Source: G963674505 sp964575975 (GTDB lineage Bacteria; Desulfobacterota; Desulfobacteria; Desulfobacterales; SKZT01). From it: a stretch of 29,738 bases of DNA. Both the position numbers and the translations under genes were made by a program. The stretch lies in contig CAZNTU010000055.1 of assembly GCA_964575975.1 (NCBI GenBank), positions 1 to 29,738 of the forward strand, given 5' to 3'. Shown piece by piece: positions 22,345-29,738 of the stretch. How positions within the stretch are numbered: the stretch's first letter is position 1; every line of letters begins with the position of its first letter. Under the pieces are notes generated by a model that saw only the letters and a list, made by a program, of their open reading frames with translations, did not search any database and had not been told where the DNA came from.

Positions 22345-23559
22345 ATGAGCGTCTCAACGATGGAAAGCAGCCACGCCCTGTTCTTGGCCGACCCCGCCTC
22401 GATCAGAAAGGAAATGGCCCTGCCGGAACCCGGTGCCTTGTCGATCCCGGATCAACCGGATCCGGCATTGGACAAGCAAGCCAGTTCGTTCGTGCAATCC
22501 GTACTGCAATTCAACCCGGAAGACCCCGCGCAACAGGACGAGCGAACGCGAAACGTAGCGGCCGTCGAAGGACTGGGGAGCAAAACGCAACAGGAGGCCT
22601 CCTACCGGTCCGCCATGCTCAAGGAACCGATCCGGAAACTGGCCGCCCGGGGCGAGGACGGGGGAGAGGTGGCCAAGTCGCTCGTCGATCTGAAACTCCA
22701 AGTGGAGGAGCTGGACCCGGGGAAATTCGATTTCGAGGCCGGATGGGTTTCCCGCTCGCTGGGGTTTATCCCCGGAATCGGAACTCCCCTCAAGAAATTC
22801 TTCACGCGCTTCGAGGAGTCCCAGACCGTGATCGACGCCGTCATCCGGGCCTTGGAAGAGGGGAGAAAAGTCCTCCAAAGGGACAACGTCACCTTGTCCC
22901 AGGATCAGAAGGCAATGCGCGAGTTGACTTTCAAGCTCCAGAAGGCCATCGAACTGGGTATTTTGATCGATCAAAAATTTTCCTACGCCTTGGAGCGGGA
23001 AATCGGCCCCGACGATCCCAGGCGGCGATTCGTCGAAGACGAAATCCTGTTTCCGCTCAGGCAGCGAATCCAGGACCTTCAGCAGCAGCTTGCTGTAAAC
23101 CAGCAGGGCGTGCTGGCCATCGAGATTATAATCCGCAACAACAAGGAGTTGATCAAAGGCGTGGACCGGGGCATAAACGTGACCATCAACGCCCTCAACG
23201 TCGCGGTAACCGTCGCCCTCGCCCTGGCCAACCAGAAAATCGCGCTTGATAAAATCGAGGCGGTCAATCGCACCACCAACCGCCTGATCGCCCAAACGGC
23301 CGTCCAGCTGAAAATCCAGGGCGTGGCGATACACAAGCAGGCGAGCAGCCAACAGTTGGACATGGAAACGCTGAAGCAAGCCTTCGTGGATATCAACGGG
23401 GCCTTGGACGACATTTCCGAATTCCGCAAGAAAGCTCTTCCCCAAATGGCCGAAAATATCCTGGAATTGGACAACCTCACGAAAATCACGGAGGAATCCA
23501 TCCGGAGAATGGAGAAAGGGCGGGATTTGGAGAGGGCGATAACGCTTGATGCGAGTTAG
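22345..23559 (+). CDS. TelA-family toxic anion resistance-type protein
   Basis: A 404-residue soluble helical protein; ATG at 22345 has GGAGG nine bases upstream. The TelA (KlaA/YceH) family core is clear in the last third: INALNVAVTVALALANQKIA, LDKIEAVNRTTNRLI, TAVQLKIQG and ETLKQAFVDINGALDDISEF. The middle region (SLGFIPGIGTPLKKFF at about 138) is also usual. The family was named for tellurite resistance on a plasmid, but its biochemical action is unknown and many members appear in stress or envelope clusters. It is the last gene of the five-gene set with two SBP-OmpA fusions and a VWA lipoprotein. No ter genes (terB/C/D) are nearby. No clear terminator follows it. Confidence 0.9.
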   Translation: MSVSTMESSHALFLADPASIRKEMALPEPGALSIPDQPDPALDKQASSFVQSVLQFNPEDPAQQDERTRNVAAVEGLGSKTQQEASYRSAMLKEPIRKLAARGEDGGEVAKSLVDLKLQVEELDPGKFDFEAGWVSRSLGFIPGIGTPLKKFFTRFEESQTVIDAVIRALEEGRKVLQRDNVTLSQDQKAMRELTFKLQKAIELGILIDQKFSYALEREIGPDDPRRRFVEDEILFPLRQRIQDLQQQLAVNQQGVLAIEIIIRNNKELIKGVDRGINVTINALNVAVTVALALANQKIALDKIEAVNRTTNRLIAQTAVQLKIQGVAIHKQASSQQLDMETLKQAFVDINGALDDISEFRKKALPQMAENILELDNLTKITEESIRRMEKGRDLERAITLDAS

Positions 23560-23620
23560 GGTGAAAAGGACGAACATGGAGCAGGGATTATAGAGATCGC
23601 TTCGAGCCGGATTGTTACAA

Positions 23621-24180
23621 CTAGGCTGCGGAATGCATGGCTTGGACCTTTTCGTCGAGACGTCCTTCCAGCTTTTCCTCGGCCTCCTCGAGATACACCG
23701 ACAGCCCTTGGAAAAACCTGTCTTTTTCCCGACCCGCTCCCAAACGAGTTTCATCACCCGGTACAAGTCCTTGGCGTCTTCCCTGATATTGCCGGGGACC
23801 ATGGACGCGGAGGCGGTCACGATGAAGTTCGGATGGGTCGGGGAGGTGAGGCAAACGACATGGTAACCAGTCTGGAAGAAGGCGCGCTGGAGATATTTCA
23901 TTTTCGACGAGTTTTAGGCCCCGCCCGTGCCGGCGATGATGAAAATCAGTGGAGCCTCTTCTTTTTGGCTGGCCAAGGGATATTCAAGCTCGTTGGCGTA
24001 CCAGAATATCTCCGGAATTTCGCGGTCGTCAACTTTCCTCCTGGTGTTTTGGTATCCTGCGCGAAGCGAATTTTGAAGCGGTTGCGCGTCAAGCGGCTTG
24101 GGTTCGTTTTTTTTGCTCAGATTACGGGGTTGGACCTTCGGATTTTCAGACCTCCGAGATGGTGAAATCTCGGAGGTCGA
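23621..24180 (-). pseudogene. Decayed alpha/beta-hydrolase-like gene
   Basis: Minus-strand frame from 24180 downward is open but has no ATG or GTG; its first TTG is well inside. It reads REIPEIFWYANELEYPLASQ, then LIFIIAGTGGA, and hits an in-frame TAA at 23914-23916. It resumes as NSSKMKYLQRAFFQTGYHVV, then SPTHPNFIVTASASMVPG and DAKDLYRVMKLVWERV. At about 23716-23745 the frame must shift, after which REKDRFFQGLSVYLEEAEEK runs to a TAG at 23621. The IAGTG and SPTHPNF parts resemble an alpha/beta-hydrolase family seen in Gram-negative bacteria (from memory). The expected GxSxG nucleophile segment is missing, so an internal deletion is likely. Missing start, stop codon and frameshift together argue for a pseudogene. 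Confidence 0.65.
24149..24178. terminator. Perfect 12-bp hairpin downstream of the DUF3313-like gene
   Basis: GACCTCCGAGAT (24149-24160) and ATCTCGGAGGTC (24167-24178) pair perfectly around a six-base loop. It lies 29-58 bases after the stop of the DUF3313-like gene on the minus strand, a usual terminator position for the efflux gene run. There is no T-run after it on either strand, so it may be an mRNA 3'-end stabiliser, a Rho-assisted end or an operator instead. Confidence 0.5.
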
Positions 24181-24206
24181 TCAAACGGGAGGTCTTTTGG
24201 CTCTTT

Positions 24207-24944
24207 CTATCGTTTTACGCCATGGGCCTCGTCCAGTATGAGTTTGATTCTCTCCCCCCAGAATTGGAAAGCATCCTCGGCCGACCCCCAGCTACTGAAC
24301 CGTTCCGTGAATCCCGCAGTCCGGTCGTCCTGGGCGACGGCGATCACGTCGCCGGTAGTCGAGTCCAAAGCCATCACCTCGGCGCTTGTCGCTCCGGAGC
24401 CGGACCAGGAACCGCTGGCGCCCTTCTTCACAACGCTAATGCCCAAGCCCACGGGGAGTACCGAAGATACCGCGCTCAATCCCGGCTTGCTCCTCTTGAG
24501 GTCGGTGATGGCGAATCGAACCCGCACGACGTCGGGGCCCGGTTCGACCACTATTGGGTAGGAGTCTTTCAGGGAGTTGACGACCTCCAAATTGCAGGCG
24601 TCCGCCAGTTCCTTCATTTCCTCCGCGTCGATTCCCTTGTCCTCCGAATTCTCGTCGAAATAGAAGATCACGTGGTCGAGCATGACCTTGTCGTATTTTC
24701 CGAAATCGACCCCCGGTTTCAACCAGCGCATCTTGGCTCCGCCTTCCGGCCCGGGCTGCATCATTTCATAGTAGCCGGCCAGAAAACCCGTCTGCTGCGG
24801 AGCGACTTCCGCCGTTTTCGGCTGGGTATCCGTCGATGCGCAAGACATTGCAAGGCTCGTCAGCGCGATTATCGCGACCGCCGCCATAAACTTTCTTGCC
24901 GTTGTAAAAATACGACGCTCGTTTTTTTTTGCCGATGTTGCCAT
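24207..24944 (-). CDS. DUF3313-like lipoprotein
   Basis: A 245-residue exported protein. The start at 24944 has AGGAG six bases upstream and gives a signal sequence ending in LAMSC (lipid Cys near residue 35); a longer frame upstream overlaps the neighbouring gene and is rejected. The body resembles the DUF3313 family: FGKYDKVMLDHVIFYFDE, GIDAEEMKELADACNLEVVN, VRFAITDLKRSKPG, a small-residue region SVLPVGLGISVVKKG, and STTGDVIAVAQDDRTAGF near the end. Function is unknown; members are usually outer-membrane or periplasmic lipoproteins. It is the last intact gene of the minus-strand run that begins with the RND pump, 56 bases after the ABM gene. An accessory envelope role is possible but unsupported by motif. 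Confidence 0.8.
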   Translation of the reverse strand: MATSAKKNERRIFTTARKFMAAVAIIALTSLAMSCASTDTQPKTAEVAPQQTGFLAGYYEMMQPGPEGGAKMRWLKPGVDFGKYDKVMLDHVIFYFDENSEDKGIDAEEMKELADACNLEVVNSLKDSYPIVVEPGPDVVRVRFAITDLKRSKPGLSAVSSVLPVGLGISVVKKGASGSWSGSGATSAEVMALDSTTGDVIAVAQDDRTAGFTERFSSWGSAEDAFQFWGERIKLILDEAHGVKR

Positions 24945-25000
24945 TTTTTCTCCTTTGCATTTTGTGAGTTGGTTGTGAAAGTCCGCATATTGGGATCGTT

Positions 25001-25333
25001 TCATTGTTGGACTACGCTTCTCGCTTTCTCGATGGTTTCGACGCCGCTGGAGCCGGTGATCGTGTCGAAACGAATCTCCGGCGGTTCCTCCGCCATCTCG
25101 ACCACCAGAAGAATCTTGCGGTACTTTTTCGAACGCATATGGCGTACCGCGTCTTCGTCGGTCCTCCAGAGTTCCTCGAACATGATCGCTTGCTCGTCCT
25201 CGACACCCTTGTAAAGCCGGCAACTGATACAGCCGGCTTCGAACCGGATTTCTTCGGTCATCGAGCGCAGGATTTCCAATGCCTCGCTCTGCCTTTCGAG
25301 AGGTATCACCATTCTTATCGTTGATCGCAGCAT
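25001..25333 (-). CDS. ABM-fold (quinol monooxygenase-like) small protein
   Basis: A 110-residue protein of the antibiotic biosynthesis monooxygenase superfamily. The start at 25333 is chosen because GGAG lies about nine bases upstream and the protein then opens with the typical strand MLRSTIRMVIPLERQSEALE. Other family-like parts are EAGCISCRLYKGVEDEQAIM, EELWRTDEDAVRHMRS and KKYRKILLVVEMAEEPPEIR. ABM proteins act on quinones or aromatic compounds, or are uncharacterised; two Cys in CISC are unusual and could be redox-active (inference). It lies between the NodT-type channel and the DUF3313-like lipoprotein. It is a second ABM gene in this window, not closely similar to the one at 3376-3663. 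Confidence 0.8.
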   Translation of the reverse strand: MLRSTIRMVIPLERQSEALEILRSMTEEIRFEAGCISCRLYKGVEDEQAIMFEELWRTDEDAVRHMRSKKYRKILLVVEMAEEPPEIRFDTITGSSGVETIEKARSVVQQ

Positions 25334-25376
25334 TCCCGTCACTCCTGGAAACGCGTCGCGTCCCCTTTCTGCATCG

Positions 25377-25484
25377 TTAAGAATCATATCGCGCAACTTC
25401 TTCCGCAGCGAGATCGTACTTGACCAGCGCTCCGATTTTGTTCTCGATAAGGAGACATTGCGCAACCGCGACCACGCCGGTCAT
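25377..25484 (-). CDS. Possible 35-residue small protein, overlapping the NodT-type stop
   Basis: ATG at 25484 overlaps the TGA of the outer-membrane factor gene (ATGA), a coupling pattern used elsewhere in this window. The predicted product begins MTGVVAVAQCLLIENKIGAL and ends KYDLAAEEVARYDS, with balanced composition and a hydrophobic then acidic layout. GGAGG lies about 13 bases before the ATG, longer than ideal. I recognise no family. It could be a real small protein or a chance frame in the 147-bp gap between two genes. Confidence 0.35.
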   Translation of the reverse strand: MTGVVAVAQCLLIENKIGALVKYDLAAEEVARYDS

Positions 25485-26929
25485 GGAACAAATCCCGCCT
25501 CCATGGCCGGAGCCGGGGAAACGGCCTCCTCCACTATGTCGATCCAGCCGCCTCCCATGGCCTTGTAGATATCTATAAGCGAACGGATCAGCGCGTTCTG
25601 TCCTTCGGTGTAGATTAGCTGGACGTTGAACAGGCTTCGTTCGGCGTCGAGTACCTCCAAGTAGCTGGTGTAGCCTTCGTCGTAGCGCATGCGCGCCAGT
25701 CGCGCGTAGTCTTCCAGCGCTTTCAGTTGCCCGGCCAGGGCCAGGAGCCTTTCCTGCGATTTCAATCGGCCGGCCAGGGCGTCGTCCACTTCCTGCAACG
25801 CCTCCAGCACGGTCTGCTGATAGCTGAAAAGCGCTTGCTTCTGAAACGCTTCGGCGCCCTTGACCTCACCGCCTATCCGCCCGGCGGTGAAAATCGGAAC
25901 TCTCAAGGGCACTCCGACGTTCCAAAATTCGGACGGGCCGGAAAAGAGATCGGACAGATCGACGCTCGCCGTGCCGAAGGCTCCCGTCAGGGAGATGTTC
26001 GGGAAGTACAACGACTTCGCGACCCCGATTCGGGCGTTCGCAGAGATCAGGGTCTCCTCGGCGGCCCGGATGTCGGGTCGTCTGTCCAAAATTTCCGAGG
26101 GTACTCCGGCCGGGACTTCCGGGAGGCTCAACTTGTCGATGGAAAGGCCCCGGGGAATTTCTCCCGGGTTTCGGCCCAGCAGGACGCTGAGAGCGTTTTC
26201 GGTCCGCGCTACAGTCAGCTCGATGTCGGGAATGCGAGCCAGGGCGTCGTAGTATTCGGCCACCGCCTGGCTCGCGTCCACCTCCGAAATGATTCCCCTG
26301 TCCAAACGAAGTTGAAACATCTCCATCGTTTGGTGCCGTGTCTCCGCGGTTTGTCTCGTGATCTCCAGTTGCTTGTCCAATGCCAACAACTCCACGTAGC
26401 TCGCGGCCACCGCGCTGACCAGCGTCAGCGCTATGGCGCGCCGGGCTTCCACCGTGGCGAAAAGCTCGGCGCGGGCGGCCTCCGTGGCGCGGCGGTACCT
26501 GCCCCAGAAATCGATTTCCCAGCTGCCGCTCAAAAACGCTTCATAGTAATCGAACGTGGTATCCGCGTTCGGCGAGATCGGGGTCGGCCCCTCTTCGCTC
26601 ACGCTCTGCCGGGACGCCTGTCCTCCCGCGTCGATCAGCGGAAACTGCTCGCCCCGTGTCGAAAAGTAGCGGCCGAAAAACTCCTCGACCCGGGCAGTGG
26701 CAACGAGAAGTTCCTTGTTTTCGTCCAAAGCCTCCTCGATCATCGCATCCAGCACGGGATCGTCGAACAGCTTCCACCACGCGGCGTTGGCCAGATCCCT
26801 AGCCTCCTGGTCCTCGAACCTCCAATTGGCGGGAGTTTCTATTTCCGGACGTTTATAGTCCGGACCCATTGTCATGCAACCCGTAAACAGCGTCATCAAC
26901 ATTCCGAAAACAGCGATTCGCTTAAACAT
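25481..26929 (-). CDS. RND efflux outer-membrane lipoprotein (NodT/OprM family)
   Basis: A 482-residue TolC-like outer-membrane channel. The signal peptide ends LFTGC (lipid Cys18), followed by the family start MTMGPDYKRPEIETPANWRF. Two repeated outer-membrane-efflux domains are visible: LLVATARVEEFFGRYFSTRG and SWEIDFWGRYRRATEAARAE in the first half; RPDIRAAEETLISANARIGV, KSLYFPNISLTGAFG and YDEGYTSYLEVLDAERSLFN in the second. The last motif is a strong NodT-family mark. It forms the exit duct of a tripartite pump. Its ATG lies inside the end of the RND gene (8-base overlap), with GGGAGGGG just upstream, so translation is coupled. Substrates cannot be told from sequence. Confidence 0.95.
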   Translation of the reverse strand: MFKRIAVFGMLMTLFTGCMTMGPDYKRPEIETPANWRFEDQEARDLANAAWWKLFDDPVLDAMIEEALDENKELLVATARVEEFFGRYFSTRGEQFPLIDAGGQASRQSVSEEGPTPISPNADTTFDYYEAFLSGSWEIDFWGRYRRATEAARAELFATVEARRAIALTLVSAVAASYVELLALDKQLEITRQTAETRHQTMEMFQLRLDRGIISEVDASQAVAEYYDALARIPDIELTVARTENALSVLLGRNPGEIPRGLSIDKLSLPEVPAGVPSEILDRRPDIRAAEETLISANARIGVAKSLYFPNISLTGAFGTASVDLSDLFSGPSEFWNVGVPLRVPIFTAGRIGGEVKGAEAFQKQALFSYQQTVLEALQEVDDALAGRLKSQERLLALAGQLKALEDYARLARMRYDEGYTSYLEVLDAERSLFNVQLIYTEGQNALIRSLIDIYKAMGGGWIDIVEEAVSPAPAMEAGFVP

Positions 26930-29738
26930 TGTCCCCTCCCTTTGCAGTCATTTGGATCGGAGCGGCAGCCGCTGCCGGAGCGGCGGGAACCGCGTCGCCA
27001 ACTTCCTTGCGACCTCCGCGATGGCTTAGTTTTTCGACGACATAGAAGGTCATGGGTATCAGGAAAATGGCGATGAAGCTCGCCGCGAGCATGCCTCCGA
27101 TTACGCCGGTTCCCATTACCTGCCGCGCGATGGCGCCCGAGCCGGAGGCGATGGCGAGCGGCACGCATCCCAAGATGAATGCGAAACTCGTCATCAATAT
27201 GGGTCGCAATCGCAGACGCGCCCCCTCCAAAGCCGCATCCATGATTGGTTTTCCTTTCTCCAATTCCACTTTGGCGAACTCGACGATCAAGATCGCGTTC
27301 TTTGCCGCAAGTCCGATCAGCATGATGAGACCGATCTGAGCGTAGAGGTTGAACTCCATTTGGCGGACGACAATGCCGGCGAACGCGCCGAAGACCGCCA
27401 CCGGAGTGCCCAGCAGCACGCCGAAGGGAAGCGACCAGCTCTCGTACTGGGCGGCCAGGATCAGGAACACGAACAACATCGAAAGCGCGAAGATCACCGA
27501 CACGGGAACGCCCTCCAACGCCTTCTTTTCCTGGTAGCTCATGCCGAGATAGCCGTAACCCATTTCCTTGGGCATTTTGGCGTCGAACACGTTTTCAAGG
27601 GCCTGCATGGCCTGCGCCGAACTGAAACCGGGTTTCGGAACAATGTTGATCTGCGCAGAGCGGTAGAGATTGTAGCGCATGGTGAATTCGGGGCCGGAAC
27701 GCTGCTCGATCTCGGTCACGGCGGAAAGCGGAACCGTTTCGCCGGCGGAATTTCGCACGTAAAACTGTCCGAGTTGCCCGGCATCGGTTCGATAATCGCC
27801 CTCGGCCTGGATATAAACCTGCCACTGCCGGCCGAACCGGTTGAAATAGTTTACGAAGTAGCCGCCCATGAAGGTCTGCATGGTGCGGTAGACCTGGCTC
27901 AGATCGACGCCCTGCTTGAGTACCTTGTCCCGGTCGACATCCACGAAAATCTGCGGCACGATCGGCAGGAAGGTCGTCGTCACGCGCGCGATCTCCGGCA
28001 GTTTTTTGGCCTCTTCCATGAACTTCTGGGTATTTTCCCACAGAAAGGCGATATCCTTGCCCGCTCGGTCCTGGAGTATAAAGGTAACGCCGCCCGACGT
28101 GCCGATGCCCGGAATGGCCGGAGGCGAGAACGCGAACGCCACGCCCTGGGAAATTTGGCCCATGCGCTGGTTGAGGCTTGCCATAATGGCGGAGTATTGT
28201 TCCTCGGGTTTCTCTCGATCGTGCCAAGGTTTCAGAGTGATGAAGAAAAAGCCGCTGTAGGTGTTGGTTACGCCGGACAGCAGGCTGAAGCCCGTTACCG
28301 TGGTGCAGTACTCCACTCCCGGAGTTCCCATTATGATCTTTTCAATGTCGCGCGTGACGCTGTCCGTGCGCTGCAAGGAGGCGGCGTTGGGCAACTGCAC
28401 TCCCGCGTAAAGAAATCCCTGGTCCTCCTCCGGCAAGAACCCGCCGGGCGTCATTTTGCCCAGCACGCCAATGCCCGCGGTCATGACGACAAGAAGAATC
28501 AAGCTGACGACGAACTTGCGGATAAAGAAACCGCAGAGCCTGACATACCCGTTGGTTGCCTTTCCAAAGAGATTGTTGAATCCCCGGTAGAAAGCCCCCA
28601 GAGGTCCCCGTGCCTTTTTCTTCGGCTTGAGAATCAGGGAGGAAAGGGCCGGACTGAGGGTCAAGGCGTTGAAGGCCGAAATGATGACGGAGATGGCGAT
28701 GGTGACCGCGAACTGCTGGTAAAGTTTGCCCGTGATGCCCGGGATGAAAACAGTGGGCAGGAACACGGCGGAAAGCACCAGCGCGATGGCCACGACAGGT
28801 CCGGAGACCTCCTCCATGGCTTTCAGCGTCGCCTCCCTGGGCGACAGCCCGTGTTCGATGTGATGTTCCACCGCCTCCACCACGACGATCGCATCGTCGA
28901 CCACCAGGCCGATGGCCAAAACCAAGCCCATCAACGCGATGGTATTGATGGAAAACCCCAGCAACGGGAACATGGCGAAAGTGCCGATCAGCGAGACCGG
29001 GACGGCAAGCGCCGGGATCAGCGTCGCGCGCCAACCCTGCAAGAAAATGAACACCACGATGATGACCAGGATCAGGGCCTCGACCAGCGTATGAAGGATC
29101 TCCTTTATGCCCTCCCGGACCGATTGGGTCGTGTCCAGCGCGATGGTGTACTCCAAGTCGTCGGGAAAGTTCTTCTTGACCTCTTCCATAAGCTTGTTGA
29201 CCCCGTCGACGGCCGCGATGGCGTTGGAGCCCGGAAGCTGGTACAGAGCCAGTACGGCTGCGGACTTGCCGTTCATGCGTCCCGCCATGCTGTAATTCTG
29301 GGACCCCAACTCGATCCGGCACACGTCTTGGAGCCGAACCAGGGAGCCGTCGGGGTTGGCCCGAAGCACGATTTGCGCGAACTCCTCCGGTGTTTCCAGA
29401 CGACCCTGCGCCCGGATGGCGTAGGTGAATTCCACGCCCGGCGGAGCGGGTTCCGCTCCGACCTGCCCGGCGGGGTTGACCGTGTTCTGCTTTCGGATGG
29501 CGTCCACGATCTCCGGCACCGTTATGTTCAGGTTGGCGAGCTGGTCGGGCTTCACCCACAGCCGCATCGCGTACTGCCCCGCGCCGAACACCGTGACGCT
29601 GGCGATTCCCGGCACCCTCGTCAACTGGTCGTTCAAGTTGATGTAGGCGTAGTTGGCCAAAAAGGTCGCGTCGTAGGTGCCTTTGGGGGAGGAGAGATTG
29701 ATGACCATCAGGGGCGAAGACTGCGATTTCTTGACTGT
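26922..29738 (-). CDS. RND multidrug efflux inner-membrane pump, AcrB/HAE1 family (5' end outside window)
   Basis: 938 residues are visible and the frame is open through the right edge (TVKKSQSSPLMVINLSSPKG), so roughly 140 N-terminal residues are missing. The porter domain reads VPGIASVTVFGAGQYAMRLW. The proton-relay Asp pair is in GLVVDDAIVVVEAVEHH (codons 28893-28898), and the relay Lys is in GLAAKNAILIVEFAK. Other AcrB marks are PALSSLILKP, GGFLPEEDQGFLYAGVQLP, FAFSPPAIPGIGTSGGV and GYLGMSYQEKKALEG. It exports substrates from the inner membrane and periplasm using the proton gradient. The adaptor gene is expected just beyond the window. The tail is Ala-rich (PAAPAAAAAPIQ). It overlaps the NodT-type gene by eight bases. 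Confidence 0.95.
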   Translation of the reverse strand, partial: TVKKSQSSPLMVINLSSPKGTYDATFLANYAYINLNDQLTRVPGIASVTVFGAGQYAMRLWVKPDQLANLNITVPEIVDAIRKQNTVNPAGQVGAEPAPPGVEFTYAIRAQGRLETPEEFAQIVLRANPDGSLVRLQDVCRIELGSQNYSMAGRMNGKSAAVLALYQLPGSNAIAAVDGVNKLMEEVKKNFPDDLEYTIALDTTQSVREGIKEILHTLVEALILVIIVVFIFLQGWRATLIPALAVPVSLIGTFAMFPLLGFSINTIALMGLVLAIGLVVDDAIVVVEAVEHHIEHGLSPREATLKAMEEVSGPVVAIALVLSAVFLPTVFIPGITGKLYQQFAVTIAISVIISAFNALTLSPALSSLILKPKKKARGPLGAFYRGFNNLFGKATNGYVRLCGFFIRKFVVSLILLVVMTAGIGVLGKMTPGGFLPEEDQGFLYAGVQLPNAASLQRTDSVTRDIEKIIMGTPGVEYCTTVTGFSLLSGVTNTYSGFFFITLKPWHDREKPEEQYSAIMASLNQRMGQISQGVAFAFSPPAIPGIGTSGGVTFILQDRAGKDIAFLWENTQKFMEEAKKLPEIARVTTTFLPIVPQIFVDVDRDKVLKQGVDLSQVYRTMQTFMGGYFVNYFNRFGRQWQVYIQAEGDYRTDAGQLGQFYVRNSAGETVPLSAVTEIEQRSGPEFTMRYNLYRSAQINIVPKPGFSSAQAMQALENVFDAKMPKEMGYGYLGMSYQEKKALEGVPVSVIFALSMLFVFLILAAQYESWSLPFGVLLGTPVAVFGAFAGIVVRQMEFNLYAQIGLIMLIGLAAKNAILIVEFAKVELEKGKPIMDAALEGARLRLRPILMTSFAFILGCVPLAIASGSGAIARQVMGTGVIGGMLAASFIAIFLIPMTFYVVEKLSHRGGRKEVGDAVPAAPAAAAAPIQMTAKGGDNV

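Noticed and set aside
22354..23901. 515-codon minus-strand frame as one intact protein
   Set aside because: Only its first 60 or so residues look protein-like (the pseudogene part); the rest is antisense to the TelA-family gene.
23914..23916. TAA as programmed readthrough or recoding in the hydrolase-like gene
   Set aside because: TAA is rarely recoded, no start codon precedes it, and a second lesion (frame change) lies downstream, so decay is simpler.
23949..25214. 421-codon plus-strand open frame
   Set aside because: It lies opposite the DUF3313-like and ABM genes and the pseudogene, with no recognisable motif.

Overview
The window looks like chromosomal DNA of an anaerobic or microaerophilic Gram-negative bacterium, most likely from Desulfobacterota (the former Deltaproteobacteria). 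The reasons are the outer-membrane genes (RND pump, NodT-type channel, MltA, lipoproteins, OmpA domains), the rubrerythrin/ferritin-like oxygen-defence genes, the molybdopterin genes, strong GGAGG ribosome sites and a moderately high G+C that looks even throughout. The phylum is inferred from gene style only. No rRNA, tRNA, CRISPR array, insertion sequence or prophage was seen.

Layout. (1) 1-1606 (+): the 3' part of a PAS/histidine-kinase/receiver hybrid that enters from outside the window. (2) 1712-2359 (-): an exported PRC-barrel protein, divergent from a 2-Cys peroxiredoxin and an ABM-fold protein (2748-3663, +). The gap between them holds repeated sequence. (3) 3763-5345 (-): a three-gene set of ferritin-like protein, zinc-ribbon NUDIX hydrolase and rubrerythrin, behind a candidate promoter/operator. 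(4) 5614-13998 (-): pyrR, a MoaB/MogA-type gene, a giant 1516-aa GlmS-like amidotransferase/SIS protein, and an 867-aa protein with rifampicin-phosphotransferase architecture. (5) 14287-15801 (+): mobA, a short moaE-like gene and moaC. (6) 15849-23559 (+): MltA, then a five-gene set encoding SBP-OmpA fusion, VWA lipoprotein, second SBP-OmpA fusion, membrane/coiled-coil protein and TelA-family protein. (7) 23621-29738 (-): a decayed alpha/beta-hydrolase-like gene, a DUF3313-like lipoprotein, an ABM protein, a possible 35-aa ORF, a NodT-type outer-membrane factor and a partial RND pump.

How they may work together. The peroxiredoxin, rubrerythrin and ferritin-like genes form an oxidative-stress/iron block. 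The Mo-cofactor genes lie on both sides of the pyrR/mobA divergent region, without moaA or moaD in view. The RND and NodT genes overlap and belong to a tripartite pump whose adaptor should lie just beyond 29738.

The best candidate for an under-described system is 17219-23559. Two different substrate-binding modules are each fused to an OmpA-type peptidoglycan-binding domain and are encoded with a VWA lipoprotein, an inner-membrane coiled-coil protein and a TelA protein, with no ABC permease or ATPase. This suggests envelope sensing or scaffolding rather than uptake. The second candidate is the giant GlmS-like protein with a large insertion in its amidotransferase domain and a roughly 470-residue C-terminal extension.
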